This document shows positions 31,601 through 42,821 of a stretch of 64,000 nt of DNA, one piece after another (the first letter of the stretch is position 1; every line of letters begins with the position of its first letter). The position numbers and the translations under genes are program-made. Source of the DNA: Metopolophium dirhodum. Taxonomy: Eukaryota > Arthropoda > Insecta > Hemiptera > Aphididae. The stretch lies in assembly GCF_019925205.1 (NCBI RefSeq), contig NC_083560.1:147642526-147706525 (forward strand), read 5' to 3'. The notes below the pieces were generated by a model, which made no database searches, was not told the DNA's origin, and saw only the letters and a list, made by a program, of their open reading frames with translations.

Positions 31601-32793
31601 CGTAATTGTTTAAAGAATAAAAGCAATAACAAAATAAGAGTATAATTTAACACAGAATGTTAACCAACAACAATAACTTAATGCAAGTACCTATTGTAAA
31701 TGGTTTGCAGTCTGGTAAAGCATCAAACAGTACCTAGCCGCTATGAAATACCTGGCACATGGGTATATTGAAATAATAAACACATGTGATATTTTAATGC
31801 ACACCGTAGTAAAAGTTGATGAATTAAATAACGTTTGAAACAAAGTGAGATAATTGTAACTCACACTACCTACAATTGTGTATGAGATGGCAGTTTAACA
31901 TGACCTTTTACCACACATTAGTAGTCAAGTAGTCAAGTAATACTTTGTGTAGTAGTAATATTAAGAAAATGTAAATTCATGTAAGAAAACGTCAAGCACT
32001 CTGTTTAGGTTAAGTCAATATACCCGTAATAATTTTAGTTAATGTATTAAAATAAGCTTTACCCAGTGTTTAATATCCAATTAAAATGTTGAACAGCAGT
32101 AAGACACTACTTATTGTCATTGGATTAACTCTGATAATTACACATTATGGAATAAACTTGAACAAATTAAATGAAATTAGCACTGCAGAATGATGTTTAA
32201 AAAGTGGGTTCCACTATCTGAAAAACACTATATTAAGTCAATCCCATATTGTAAATGATCAAAATGTATATCAATGTGATATCATGACCTTTGTTACAGA
32301 ACCGTAGTACATACCTATTTATTATGTTTAGTAGTATACTTGTATGTTGCTACAAAATAGTTGAATGTCATTGAGTTAAGTTATTAAATCAAGTTTGAAA
32401 TACACAGTAGGTACCTACATTAAACTTATGGGAGTACATGACAGTAATAGTGACAGTGTTGAGGTCCACCATAATAAAATTTATACTCACCAAAGACGGC
32501 ACTGCTGTGTGCAACAGACGGCGGCGATGTGCATTTCCTACAAGGTAGTCAGAACCCGGAATAAAGTGCCTTGAACACACTTTGGAGGCGTGGTTCACAG
32601 CAAAACCCTGGGCCACCACAAATGCCACCCACTCACGACGACGACGCACGTCGTTCGGAAATCTAAAGGTGACATATTATTGATTTTATTACATTGATAT
32701 TCATTGACGTGTTGTGTGAAATCGTAAATACCCGTGTACTGAAACGCCGTTGATGTCGTCCACGATTCCGCATAGAATGCAGCGTTTGACCAT
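25637..32793 (-). CDS. THAP-Helitron replicase, N-terminal and Rep half (six exons)
   Basis: Exons (minus): 32732-32793, 32491-32662, 30154-30573, 29478-30091, 28611-28864, 25637-26801. All introns are GT-AG and all phases fit. Exons 1-2 encode a full THAP zinc finger: CILC at the start, FP, EWV, KVCSRHF and AVPS. Exon 3 is an acidic, repeat-rich linker. Exon 4 has the Helitron Cys cluster (CTQCNARHFEGE, FSTCCNNG). Exon 6 has the Rep start (DPMLYPLFFPYGEAGW), FITFTCNPRWPEI, the HUH motif GLPHAHILIIL and the tyrosine motif YIYKYIYKGHD. The last donor (GCCAA/GTGAGT) fits in phase to the helicase exon at 198 on the plus strand. No internal stop is seen. The THAP attachment rests on the phase-0 join over a 1.9-kb intron; THAP could be a separate gene. 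Confidence 0.85.
26802..28610 (-). other. Helitron intron 5, carrying a LINE fragment
   Basis: Bounded by GTTAGT (28605-28610) and an AAG acceptor at 26802-26804. AT-rich with a LINE fragment at 27668-28207. Otherwise nothing recognised. Confidence 0.6.
27668..28207 (+). mobile_element. LINE 3' fragment inside a Helitron intron
   Basis: The first 165 bp equal 23753-23920 (YGITIWGGT region). The next part reads YINKRESIRYNLNINYS...LGPTYFNNLEINFKRYL, the typical end of a Jockey-type ORF2 in another frame, and then AT-rich 3' UTR ending in AATAAATAAATAAAT. It is antisense to the Helitron gene. Frames are broken. Confidence 0.7.
28865..29477 (-). other. Helitron intron 4, AT-rich
   Basis: Bounded by donor GTAAGA (29472-29477) and acceptor TTGTTCCAG. 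No other feature seen. Confidence 0.6.
30180..30560 (-). repeat. Coding minisatellite in the acidic Helitron exon
   Basis: Imperfect in-frame repeats encode units such as EVVEVQMDGG and VEDEVVQMEV. The region is strongly acidic with almost no aromatic residues. It links the THAP finger to the Rep region. Plus-strand frames over it are shadows. Confidence 0.75.
30574..32490 (-). other. Helitron intron 2 with an about 560-bp tandem duplication
   Basis: Segments near 31150-31300 and 31700-31870 are related (GGTTTGCAGTCTRGTRAAG, AAATTGAAATAATAAACAC, AGTGAGATAATTGTAACTCA). Short CCTAA runs lie at 30820 and 31537. Donor GTGAGT at 32485-32490 and acceptor CTTTTAG at 30574-30580. Confidence 0.6.
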
Positions 32794-34180
32794 ATTGAAT
32801 AGCCTAAAGACATCACGAACAGGTTATAATAACCTACTTCCTTCAATAAATCTATATTATCTGATTTATAAGATTTATATAAGTAAAAAGTAAAATATAC
32901 TAAATAGTAAATAATATGAAAAACTCGTTGTAATCGAATATAACGACGGTATCAGTCTGTTATCAGTGTTGATGTACCTACGCGACTCGTGTGGTATTTT
33001 TAGAATTAATAGGTATACACCTTACATTGTAGTGTACGTACGAGAAAATTGGAAAATGTGAAAAATGACATACCCAGCTCGTCGTAGCACACCTAACTGT
33101 TTGCGTAGAAATATGCTAAAGCGACTAAAAACGTAAATAATAGTCACCGCAATGGTAACGCGCCGAAACGGCCAACGGGCTTACGTCGATCAGAGCAATT
33201 GATAATTGTCAATACGAATGCGGCTATAAAAAAGTTAAAAAAGTACAATGAAACTGCGGTGTCAAAAACAAAAAAAGCGACGTGGTCAAAATAACGGAAA
33301 ACGATGTGTGTGTAAGTAGTTAAACGGCACGCGCTACCGCGAATACACGTGTGTGCGGAAAAGGTAATCTGAATATTATAGTGCCTATCTTGACTTGTAC
33401 TCACCGGTATGAAAAGCGCCCAAAACAAAGCACACCAAAACACAGAGAAAAGCTCTAAACAACAAACTTTATCACTTTATAGATTTTTCTGTGTTCGTAG
33501 ACGTGCGTTGCGAGAGCGCCGGTCACAAGATGACGTTGGATGACACGGACGCGCACCGCGTCGCTAAAGTTGTCCCCCGCACACCGCCACACCACCGAGG
33601 ACGAATGCGTATAATCATAATCTACTGGTCATACTGTAACAACTACGTGGTATTGCAGTGATATATTGCACACCCACACACACACACACATACCCACAAA
33701 CACACAATATACACATACTTATGTATATTAATTACGCAAAACAACCACAACAAATATTATAGTGTGGATATTCACGGACAACATTGTCGAAAGCACATAC
33801 TGCTCGTGGTGTGAGCTAGGTAGGCTCATAGGTAGCTATTGAATCAACTCGACCAAATATCTCGCTTTAAGGTGTAATATAAAAATTGTATTAATGACTA
33901 ATGAATAATATATTTTAACCTAAGCAATAAATACCGAAAAATACCTACCTATGTGAATTAATAAATCCACACATCTAAATTTACCAACTGACTTCCCTGT
34001 TAATCGATATATATAGATATATGTATAATATGTCATAATATAACGTAGTCAAATATAATTGTATATAAAGTCAACAGCACTGTACAAACTCTATAAATAT
34101 GCGAAAAAAAATCGAACGCTTCGACGCATATATTTATGCCTGTATACCTATGGTTATAAGTAATAACGAAGCGACGGCGG
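32794..34180. other. Upstream region of the Helitron gene
   Basis: No gene supported. It contains a (CA)n microsatellite near 33667-33712 and AT-rich DNA. The Helitron 5' end (TC...) and promoter should lie here but I could not fix them. Confidence 0.4.
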
Positions 34181-36360
34181 CGATCTCGGCCGTCCGCTCT
34201 TAACGTCTTCGCTCCGGCGGGGGTAAATTTAGAGGGGAACGCGAATATCGCGCCGTCAGGGAGGTGAGACTTTAGAGGGAGGGGGTAAAACGCGACTCCC
34301 GACGAAAAACAAAAACGCATAAAAAAAATATACCAAGTAGGTATATAATATACCTCCAAGTAAATATATTAATCAATTTAGCGAGGAACGCGAATAAGTG
34401 GGCGAACGGGGACGCGGACCCGGTAAAATAAATATTTAAACAAATTTAAACTTTTGAGAGAGCGGTGAGACGGGACTTTAGTCGAAAAAGTCGGAAAAAT
34501 CGGTAAAACGGCGACGACGCCGCGCTTTCCGCTATCGTTTTCTACGCCTATAAATGTAACGGGGAACGCGAATAAGTCACGAACGGGAGGTGAGACGTTT
34601 CCAAAACGGTTAAAACTCGACTTTTCGAAAAAATAAGGTCCGAACGGGGCCGTCCGAGGTGCGCGAAGGCGTTAAAACACGAATTTTGAAGAAATTTTGA
34701 AAAAAATCGTCAAAAGTGATGAGGCGGAAGTGATAGCGAAAGGTAAATAACGAAAAAAAAAAACGTGAAAAAAAAAATTCTGAATTTACACAGCCGCCGC
34801 AAATTATGTCCATTCCCGGCGGCCGGCATCGAAACCACGACCCCGGGTCATCCGCACAGACGCCTTACCTACCTACCTACCTACTGAGTTGAAAACTGGA
34901 GTCGAATCTATGACTCTTAAGCCGTTTCGCCATCCCGTCGAATCGCGAACGCTTTCCCGGCGTCCGCAGAGGGCTATTGAGCCGGCGATCCCACCGCTTC
35001 GGGCGGCGGACGACCGGCTCCGCCACCCTCGGACGTCGAAAACGCGATATTCGCGAAAAATATCGGACCCTCCGACGCACGTATTTATGCCTGTATATAG
35101 TAATACCCTCTGGACGGCGGCGATATGGGCATTCTGCTCTCGGCGTCGTCCCGCGGCCTCGGGACTCGTCCCAGAGGAAGTACGGCCGCCGGCGGCCTAT
35201 AAATTTAGCGGGGAATGGGAATAAGTCTTCGACGGGGAGGTCCGACGTCTTCAAAAGGGGTGAAACTCGAATTTAAAAAAAAAAACGTAAAATTTTCGTC
35301 AAATCCCGATAAGGCGAAAGGAAAATGACGAAAAAAAAAACGCAAAAAAAAATTTCGAATTATCACGGCCGCCGCAAATTAACGACGTTCCCGGCGGCCG
35401 GCATCGAAACCACGACGCCCGGGACTTCCGCACCGACGCCTTACCTACCTACCTACCTACCGAGTTGAAAACTGATGTCGAATCTATGACTCTTAAGCGG
35501 TTTCGCCGTCGCGGCGAATCGCGAACGCGGTCCCGGCGTCCGCGGAGGGCTTTTGAGCCGGCGATCCCACCGCTTCGGGCGGCGGACGACAGGCTCCGCC
35601 ACCCCCGGACGTCGAAAACGCGATATTCGCGAAAAAAAATCGGACCCTCCGACGCACGTATTTATGCCTGTATATAGTAATACCTACTCGACGGCGGCGA
35701 TATCGGCGCTCTGCTCTCGGCGTCGTCTCGGACGAAGTACGGCCGCGCGCGGCCTATAAATTTAGCTGGGAACGCGAATATCGCGTCGACGGGGAGGTGA
35801 GACTTTCGAGAGAGCGGCGAGACGCGACTTTAGTCGAAAAAGTCGGAAAAATCGGTAAGACGGCGACGACGCCGCGCTTTCCGCTATCGTTTTCTGCGCC
35901 GCGGCGCTCTAAAATATTCGAGTACGGCCGCGCGCGACCTATAAACGTAACGGGGAACGCGAATAAGGGGCAAACGGGGAGGGCGGACGCCTCGAAGAGG
36001 GCTAAAACTCGAATTCTCGAAAAAAAAGGCAAAAAACGCGCGCGACGGCGGCGCTCGGTCTGCACGTAATCGCCACCGCGGCGGGCCCGCCGGGAAAAGA
36101 GTGCGGCCGCGCGCGGTACGTAAATTTAGCGGGGAACGCGAATAAGGTCCGAGCGGGGCCGCCCGGGGACCCCCGGGGGGGTAAAACTCGAAAACGTGAA
36201 GAAATTTTGAAAATTTGGAAAAAAATCGCGAAAAGTGATAAGGCGGAAGTGATAGCGCGGCGACGGCTCCGCCGCCGCGTCCCGACCGTCCCATTGGCGG
36301 GTTCTCTGTTTTCCCTCCATTATCCTCTATGCTGGTACGGGAAAACGCCATAGGGGGCGC
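34181..36360 (+). repeat. GC-rich, CpG-dense repeat cluster, several tandem partial copies
   Basis: A module around GGGGAACGCGAATAAG recurs near 34210, 34385, 34560, 35210, 35765, 35950 and 36130, usually after TATAAATTTAGC and followed by a GAGGTGAGAC or AAAACTCGAA segment. Larger copies with (CTAC)n and GTTGAAAACTG starts lie at 34865-35250 and 35445-35990. GC content is far above the rest of the window. Frames within it on both strands are compositional. Confidence 0.8.
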
Positions 36361-37335
36361 CCTCGGGTTTCTGTTTTAAATTATTATTAATATCATCTGA
36401 GATAATTGATCAATACAAATATTATACTTTACCTACCATTTACCAATTTGTATCATTTTATTATTGTCTTCCTGACACCGCGAGTACGTCGTGTTAACTG
36501 CTTCGGTAAGAACACGACGTGCGCCAACAATTCCTATAATTTTCATACAATTCTCAGTATATTATTTTCAGATATTTAATTTAGTCTCTTTACACTGTTC
36601 CTGTCAATAAAATAATAACATAATAAATAAATATATTAATTAATAATTTTATTGATATTTGACATAATTTTATTTTCCTATTAAATATTTAATATGTCTA
36701 AGTAATAGGAAATTATAATCATTACAGTATGCTAATGATTAATTCATAGACATGCATATGCCTAAATAAAACATTCTTAAGAAAAATATAATATACAGAC
36801 CCAAAAAAGAAATATTATTATAGGATCTTACATTAGATTTAAATAAAATTTAACAAGATAAAATAAGACACTTTGGAAAGGAGGATACGCTAGACCAAAA
36901 ATTATAATTAACCAGATCAGATTATGTACAATATAAATGCACTGAATTGCTATTTCAGATACCTACCTGTCCATTTATATGGTTAATACATTTTGGCTGA
37001 CAGGCAGTAATTAACAGGCTTCTAAAAAAATAAGATATTCAAAGAAAACATCCAGTTGGGTTACCATACTAAATATATATTTATATATAGTAGTATATTA
37101 TTAACAATTAAGTACCTAATAGAAATGCTAATACTATTTAAATAATTAACACAATACACAATATAATATCTTGATTTGTGTATCAACAAAAAAATAAAAA
37201 AAATTCTTCATAGTACGTTTGTGTACAAAAAAAAAAAAAATTAAAAATAACAACTGTTCAGGTAACTAAGTAATATAGTAGATAAAATAAATTATTACAC
37301 CAATAAATATTTAGATTCAAATTAAGAAATTATTT
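36361..37335. other. AT-rich DNA, nothing recognised
   Basis: No open frame above background and no terminal repeats seen. Only an imperfect inverted pair (ACGTCGTGTT / AACACGACGT, 36485-36518) stands out. Confidence 0.4.
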
Positions 37336-39229
37336 TATTATTTTTGCTTAGCTTTTTCTCTTCTCGAAACTTGGCATTAGCCATAAAAAATTTCATTGGT
37401 TTCAATATCTCTTGATCAATACAATTTTGATGACTTTTACCGTTCTTATGGTTTCTGAAACACATGTGTAAAATGTAAATACTTATTTATTTTATATATT
37501 ACAAAATTATACAATATAGTACAGTATGCAGGTATAGTTAAGTTAATACAATTATGAAGAACTTATGGGAGGGGGGAGGAAGTATAACAGTAGGTATACA
37601 AACACCCCTAAATTTAAAATAAAATATAAGAAAAAAATTGATTAAGAATTATTTTTTATAAAACTTTAATAACCTATTAGCACATTACAACCATATTTTC
37701 TAATGGAACCCAATATTATCTTATAACATGTAATACCTCATATGAAATTTCCATCTACTAATTTCTAATTAATTTAAACTTAAAATATAGGTATTTAAAA
37801 AATAATTATTCCCAAATATAAGGGCACAAGAATTAAGAGAAGAGAAAATCATCTTTTTTTTTGTCCGCTATATGAGAATTTGCTCAGCAAATTATTGTGA
37901 AACATTTTTGACATAATTTGACGGGTCATATCCGAAACTGTTGTACGTTCTAGCTGAACTAAAAATGTTATCTATAAAAAAATGAACATATTATTATATT
38001 ATATAAAGGTATATTAATTATGTGTTATATTAAATGGATACCATACACTACAATTAAACTAGTGTGTATCATAATATTTTTAATAGCTGGAACTCAATTA
38101 AAAATTAAAATATATTAAGTTTAAATATTAATGAAAAGAAAATCATGTCTATGATGCATTATATATTATAATATGTATTTCTTATATACTTTTAATAATA
38201 ATAATATATTGATAGATTAATTTTTAACTGAATCATGATTATCATTTTTTGTCGAAAATCTTTGTCCATTATTTTTTCTTCAAATACAGTTAATTCGTCA
38301 AGGCTGGTCAATGGGAATTTGTAAATACAGTAGAACTTCCATATAGCGGTCACTGAAGGGACTGTAAATAATGAGTGCTATTTAGAGGTGCCCGTCCTAC
38401 AGAGGTGACCGTTAACAGAAGTTCAAGACCTTCTAGGTGACCGCTATATAGAGGTCATACAAATTTTAAAAATAAAACACCAATATTAAAATAACGCATA
38501 TGAATATGGGTATTAAAAATTGTATTTATGATTTACGAAATAAAGTAGGTAGGTAGGTACAGTTTAAAATTAAAAAAAGTCTCATAAGCTTTTATAAATA
38601 GGTACATATTAAAATTAAAAAAATTGAGATATTAGTTTGTTTTAAATTCATTTGATTATTTGAACATTCCCACACAGCAAAATAATATTTTCAAAGTGTT
38701 TACAAAATATTGTATGATAAATATTTATATTTTATAAAGATCTTTAGATAATTGTCAGAATGTTTCAAAATATTTTGAAAATATTTTGAGATCACTTTTT
38801 GGCAGGCAATCAAACATGGCTATAAAATTCTAAAATAAGGTTTTTAAAATATTTCAAATCAATATTTGTGAAATGTTTTAAAGTAATATTCGGGAAATAT
38901 ATTAATTTCAATATTTTGGCTAAGTGCTGTATCTAATATTGTATAGATATTCATTACTTATATTTTCAAAATATTCAATAGCTCATATTTGAGTAATATA
39001 TTGCATATATGTTTTGAGAATATAATAGATATAATTATATACTTTAATAAAATGTTGCGCCTAATATAGAACTTATGTTTTCAAAATGTATGTTGATTGT
39101 ATTTATTTAGTACACTTATTATTGAACATTTAATATCAATATACACCATTACATCATTACATATAAAAACTGAAGTGAAAATCTAAATTACAAACTTAAA
39201 ATAGACTTAATTATTATCATCATTATCAT

Positions 39230-40029
39230 AGGTTGTATTTTTTTTCTCTGCTTGTTTTTTGATCCTTGATGGTGCCTGAGCCAACCAACCTTTGATTGAT
39301 TTTTCTATGTTCTTTGTTGGGGTGTCCTTATATTTTTTTATTGTGTGTATTGACTCTAAATAAGTAGAATGAAAGTTTATTAGCTATAATAATAGGTAGA
39401 TTTTGAAGAGCTACTAGAATTCAATTTTATTTTTTTATACTCAGATGAATTGTCCGCGTTATAACTTTCTATTGCTGTATTTTCATGTCCAAATGAAATA
39501 CGAGTCGGACTAAAATGACTAAAAGGCCTTAATGTCTTCTCAATGTCAGAGTCATCCTCATTTTATAGGTCTAGATCAAGGTACTGAAAAGAAATATTAT
39601 GATTTAAATTTTTTTTATGGTAAATTATTACCATCGGATCCAAGCGTAGGAGGACTAGAAATTTGATCATTGATGAATGTTTTAGGATTTTTTGATTTTT
39701 TTTTTCTAATATCTTCATATACATTTTCAAGGGATGATGCTTCAGAATTGTCTTCTGCCAATTTCCTTGCTTCTAAATAGGTACCTAAAACAATATTTTT
39801 TATTATTATTTTTGCCATTGATATCTATGAAAATAAAATAAAAAATACCTATATTTTTAAGCAAAACCTTAGCCCTATACTGTTTGAACTCAAATTCATT
39901 CGGTTGTTTGCGTCTTTCAATCCATTTAGTGTTATTTTTGTTTGTCCATGAGCATGAGCCATTTCTGTACCAGAATTCTAGTACCGCAGCTAATGTGTTA
40001 TCGTTTGTGAAAACTACAATTGTCCACAT
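39230..40029 (-). pseudogene. DUF4806 gene remnant of the inner element
   Basis: Exon-like pieces: 40029 down to about 39850 (MWTIVVFTNDNTLAAVLEFW, the W-V-F N-terminus seen in the outer copy), 39615-39790 (YLEARKLAEDNSEASSLENV), and about 39230-39358 (EKSIKGWLAQAPSRIKKQAE, the C-terminal helix of DUF4806). The central part is missing, so this is a deletion derivative. Confidence 0.6.
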
Positions 40030-40274
40030 TCTATAAAATAAAAATTATTTTATTATGTTACAAACATATTAAAGTGTATCATGTTAATCCAAACCTTCAT
40101 TAATAATATTGAAGTTCTGAACGTCACAATAAAATATTAACAATAAACAAACAAAAACTAATGTAGAAGTTATTTAAATTATCATAAACTATATCATAAT
40201 AATATATACTTCATATATCTTAATATACATATTATATTGTTAATTGTAATAACATACAATATGTAATATATGTA

Positions 40275-42670
40275 CAGTAGGGGGGTCCTTATTTTTGAAC
40301 TTCAAAATTTTTGGTTTCTTACCTTTCCATTTTGTTCATTATATTATAAGAAAGTAATTGCTTTCAAATTTGGTCATGATTACTCAACCCCTTCACGTGC
40401 CACAAAGGGATTGAAAAATTCCAAAAAAGGGTTGATATGTAAATTTTTAAGTTCAATTTAAAAAATGTTATACTAATCAATGAACGTATTAAAGGTAAAT
40501 TATAGATATTTACTATTTATTTTGTCAATAAAAAATACATAAAAATACATTTATACAATTTCTTATGAATCTATTAATAGGTACCTACGTAAAAATATTG
40601 AATAATTTGAGTAATAAAATTATTTCGAATGAATTTCGAAATATTGTCAATAAAAAATACATTTATACAATTTCTTTTGAATCTATTTTTAATTTATAAA
40701 TTATATTATTTCGATTAAATTTCGTCTGATATGATGGTTGATTTTCGAGCATCAGGGAATCTCTTTCTATGACTTTCGACGACTTGTAGAAGGAATTGTT
40801 TTTGACTTTCATTTTTCGTAAGAATCGAATTATAATTTTGAATTAGAGCCACTCCTCTTTCAGCAAAGTCATTGACAACTGAAAAAATGAAAAAGATACA
40901 AACAAGTCTGATAAATACCACTGATGACGTAAAAAAGCTGTAATTCCTGCATTCGATACAGCTTTATCTGGATACAATGACAGTTCTTTTAGTAAATTTA
41001 AATCGTTTACAGGAGCAGATATAGCACAGGGAGCTTTAAACCAATGAAATACGTAAATTTGAACAATAAATAACGAAAATCTTTTCATATAATTTATTGT
41101 ATTTTTAGATGCTTTGAATTGATTTTTAAATAAACATATTTTTATGGCATAAATAGCACGTGCCATCCATCGCGCCCGATGAACTGCTCTAGGTTGAATA
41201 AATATTATACCTCTTGTAGGAACACTGCCGAGATAAATAATTATAAGTTCTAACAGCTCCCTGTAATCGTCACGCGAATGAAATGAAATTAATTGTTCTT
41301 TGCAAAATATTATGACTTCGTCTCGATTACTTATTCTTTCTTCTAAGACTTGAAATGTATTCTTATCAATATTTTTCCACTGTTGTTGAAATGTTAGAAA
41401 TATTTGAATATTTGGCCCAGTTGATGGACTGTTATAACAAATATTAAAAATAGCTCCGAAAACTATTTTTAATATATGATGTCGACAATTTTTTCCTCGA
41501 TTAACTTACATGCTCCGTTTATTCGTCCTGTATTGCTGGCTGTTGTGTCAAATGATAGTGATTGAACGCGGTCTGTTATACCCCAATCAAATAATGACTC
41601 TATAACAGCATTTGACATCGCTTCCCCAGTTCCAGATTCAAGCTTTGGAACACTGAGAAGCTTACTTACTCCGTCTCCGGATACTAAAATAGGAAGACGA
41701 TCAACATGACCTTTCCCGGTAATATCGGGTAATATTTTGCCATCCCAGTGCACAGTTAGAGGACAATTTGGATTAAAAGATACTTTTATTTCATCGGAAA
41801 CTCTTTGTCTTAAAATAATTCTATTTCTTCGAATAGTTGAGCGATTTATAGCGATGTTGTTCGCATTACAGCCAAGACTTTGAGCTGTAGCAATAAGAAT
41901 ATGAACTGCATTTCGATCACTTACTTTTGTACAATCTAATGCTGTTACAATTTCAGAACTCATAATATTTTGTCTTCCCCTTTTTCGTTTATTCGAAGTA
42001 TTTGTAGTTTCTAATGTAAATTCAATATCTTCTTCACTACAACTATCAGAAGAAAATAAATCAACTGTATCAAGTACTGATAATTCATCAAAACGTATAT
42101 TAAATTTAAACGATAATTAAAATTAATAAAAAGCCAGTAAATTAATCAAATAATTAATAATAAATATACTTAATACGTATTGTACCTACTTACAGTAATA
42201 TTTGGTCATCTCTTCATGAGTGCGGTTCAATAAATAAAACACTTTAGACTTTACACTAGTATTATAGCACTATAGATCAGTAAATCACATATCAGTATAA
42301 TTGTCAGTGTACAAAAATAATATTTTCACATAGAGTATTTAACGCATGATCGTTAGTACCTAGGTAATTTATAGATAACAACAACGATTCGACGGGCGGC
42401 CTCATATTACGAAATATAAAAACTGATTACAATTTATCTAAATATTATATGAATTCTACTATTAAAGTAACATGGTTATTCCAATGCAATTTTGCAATTT
42501 ATACTTATATACTTATTAATTTTTCAACCCTTTTGTGGCACGTGAAGGGGTTGAGTAATCATGACCAAACTTAACATAAATTATTTACTCATAGTAATGA
42601 ACAAAGTTGGCGGGTAAGATATCAAAAATATTAATATTTTTTTTTTTCGTTATAAATAAGGACCACTCTG
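40275..42670 (-). mobile_element. TA-flanked DNA transposon, 2.4 kb, family not recognised
   Basis: Left end CAGTAGGGGGGTCCTTATTT and reversed right end CAGAGTGGTCCTTATTTA extend into an imperfect inverted repeat of about 170 bp that includes GGTCATGATTACTCAACCCC on both sides. Both ends abut TA. It carries one broken transposase-like gene on the minus strand and lies between the two genes of the inner CACTA-like element. Confidence 0.8.
40715..41963 (-). pseudogene. Transposase-like protein with FDTT..N.GR.NGAC motif, frameshifted
   Basis: The first frame (41963-41469) has VHWDGKILPDITG, VDRLPILVSGDGV, SVPKLESGTGE and SFDTTASNTGRINGAC. After a shift in an A6 run near 41494 the frame continues with CRHHILKIVFGAIFN, STGPNIQIF, a long helical region and ends at 40715. 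This pattern occurs in many uncharacterised hemipteran and cnidarian proteins; the conserved Asp, His and Glu residues suggest a DDE-type nuclease. The superfamily is unknown to me. Additional frame changes occur near 40860-40920. Confidence 0.6.
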
Positions 42671-42821
42671 TACAGTTATTATAATAAAAAATTAGGTTTT
42701 ATTTATTGTTTATTTAGTGACATGCAAAGTTATTAGAAAATCTAAATTTAATTTTAACACTACAAATAATATTTACATAACCATAATAAAATGTAAATAC
42801 ATTAATACTACAAAATAGTTT

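Noticed and set aside
33144..33443. Frame with a hydrophobic N-terminus resembling a signal peptide
   Set aside because: No homology, no splice or promoter context, low-complexity remainder.
33960..34020. Possible Helitron 5' end (minus TCTATATATATCG)
   Set aside because: Only a generic AT-rich TC start; no second copy to align and no defined host junction.
34877..36351. Several Arg-rich frames on both strands
   Set aside because: Caused by high GC content and repeated modules; similar peptides recur at each repeat copy.
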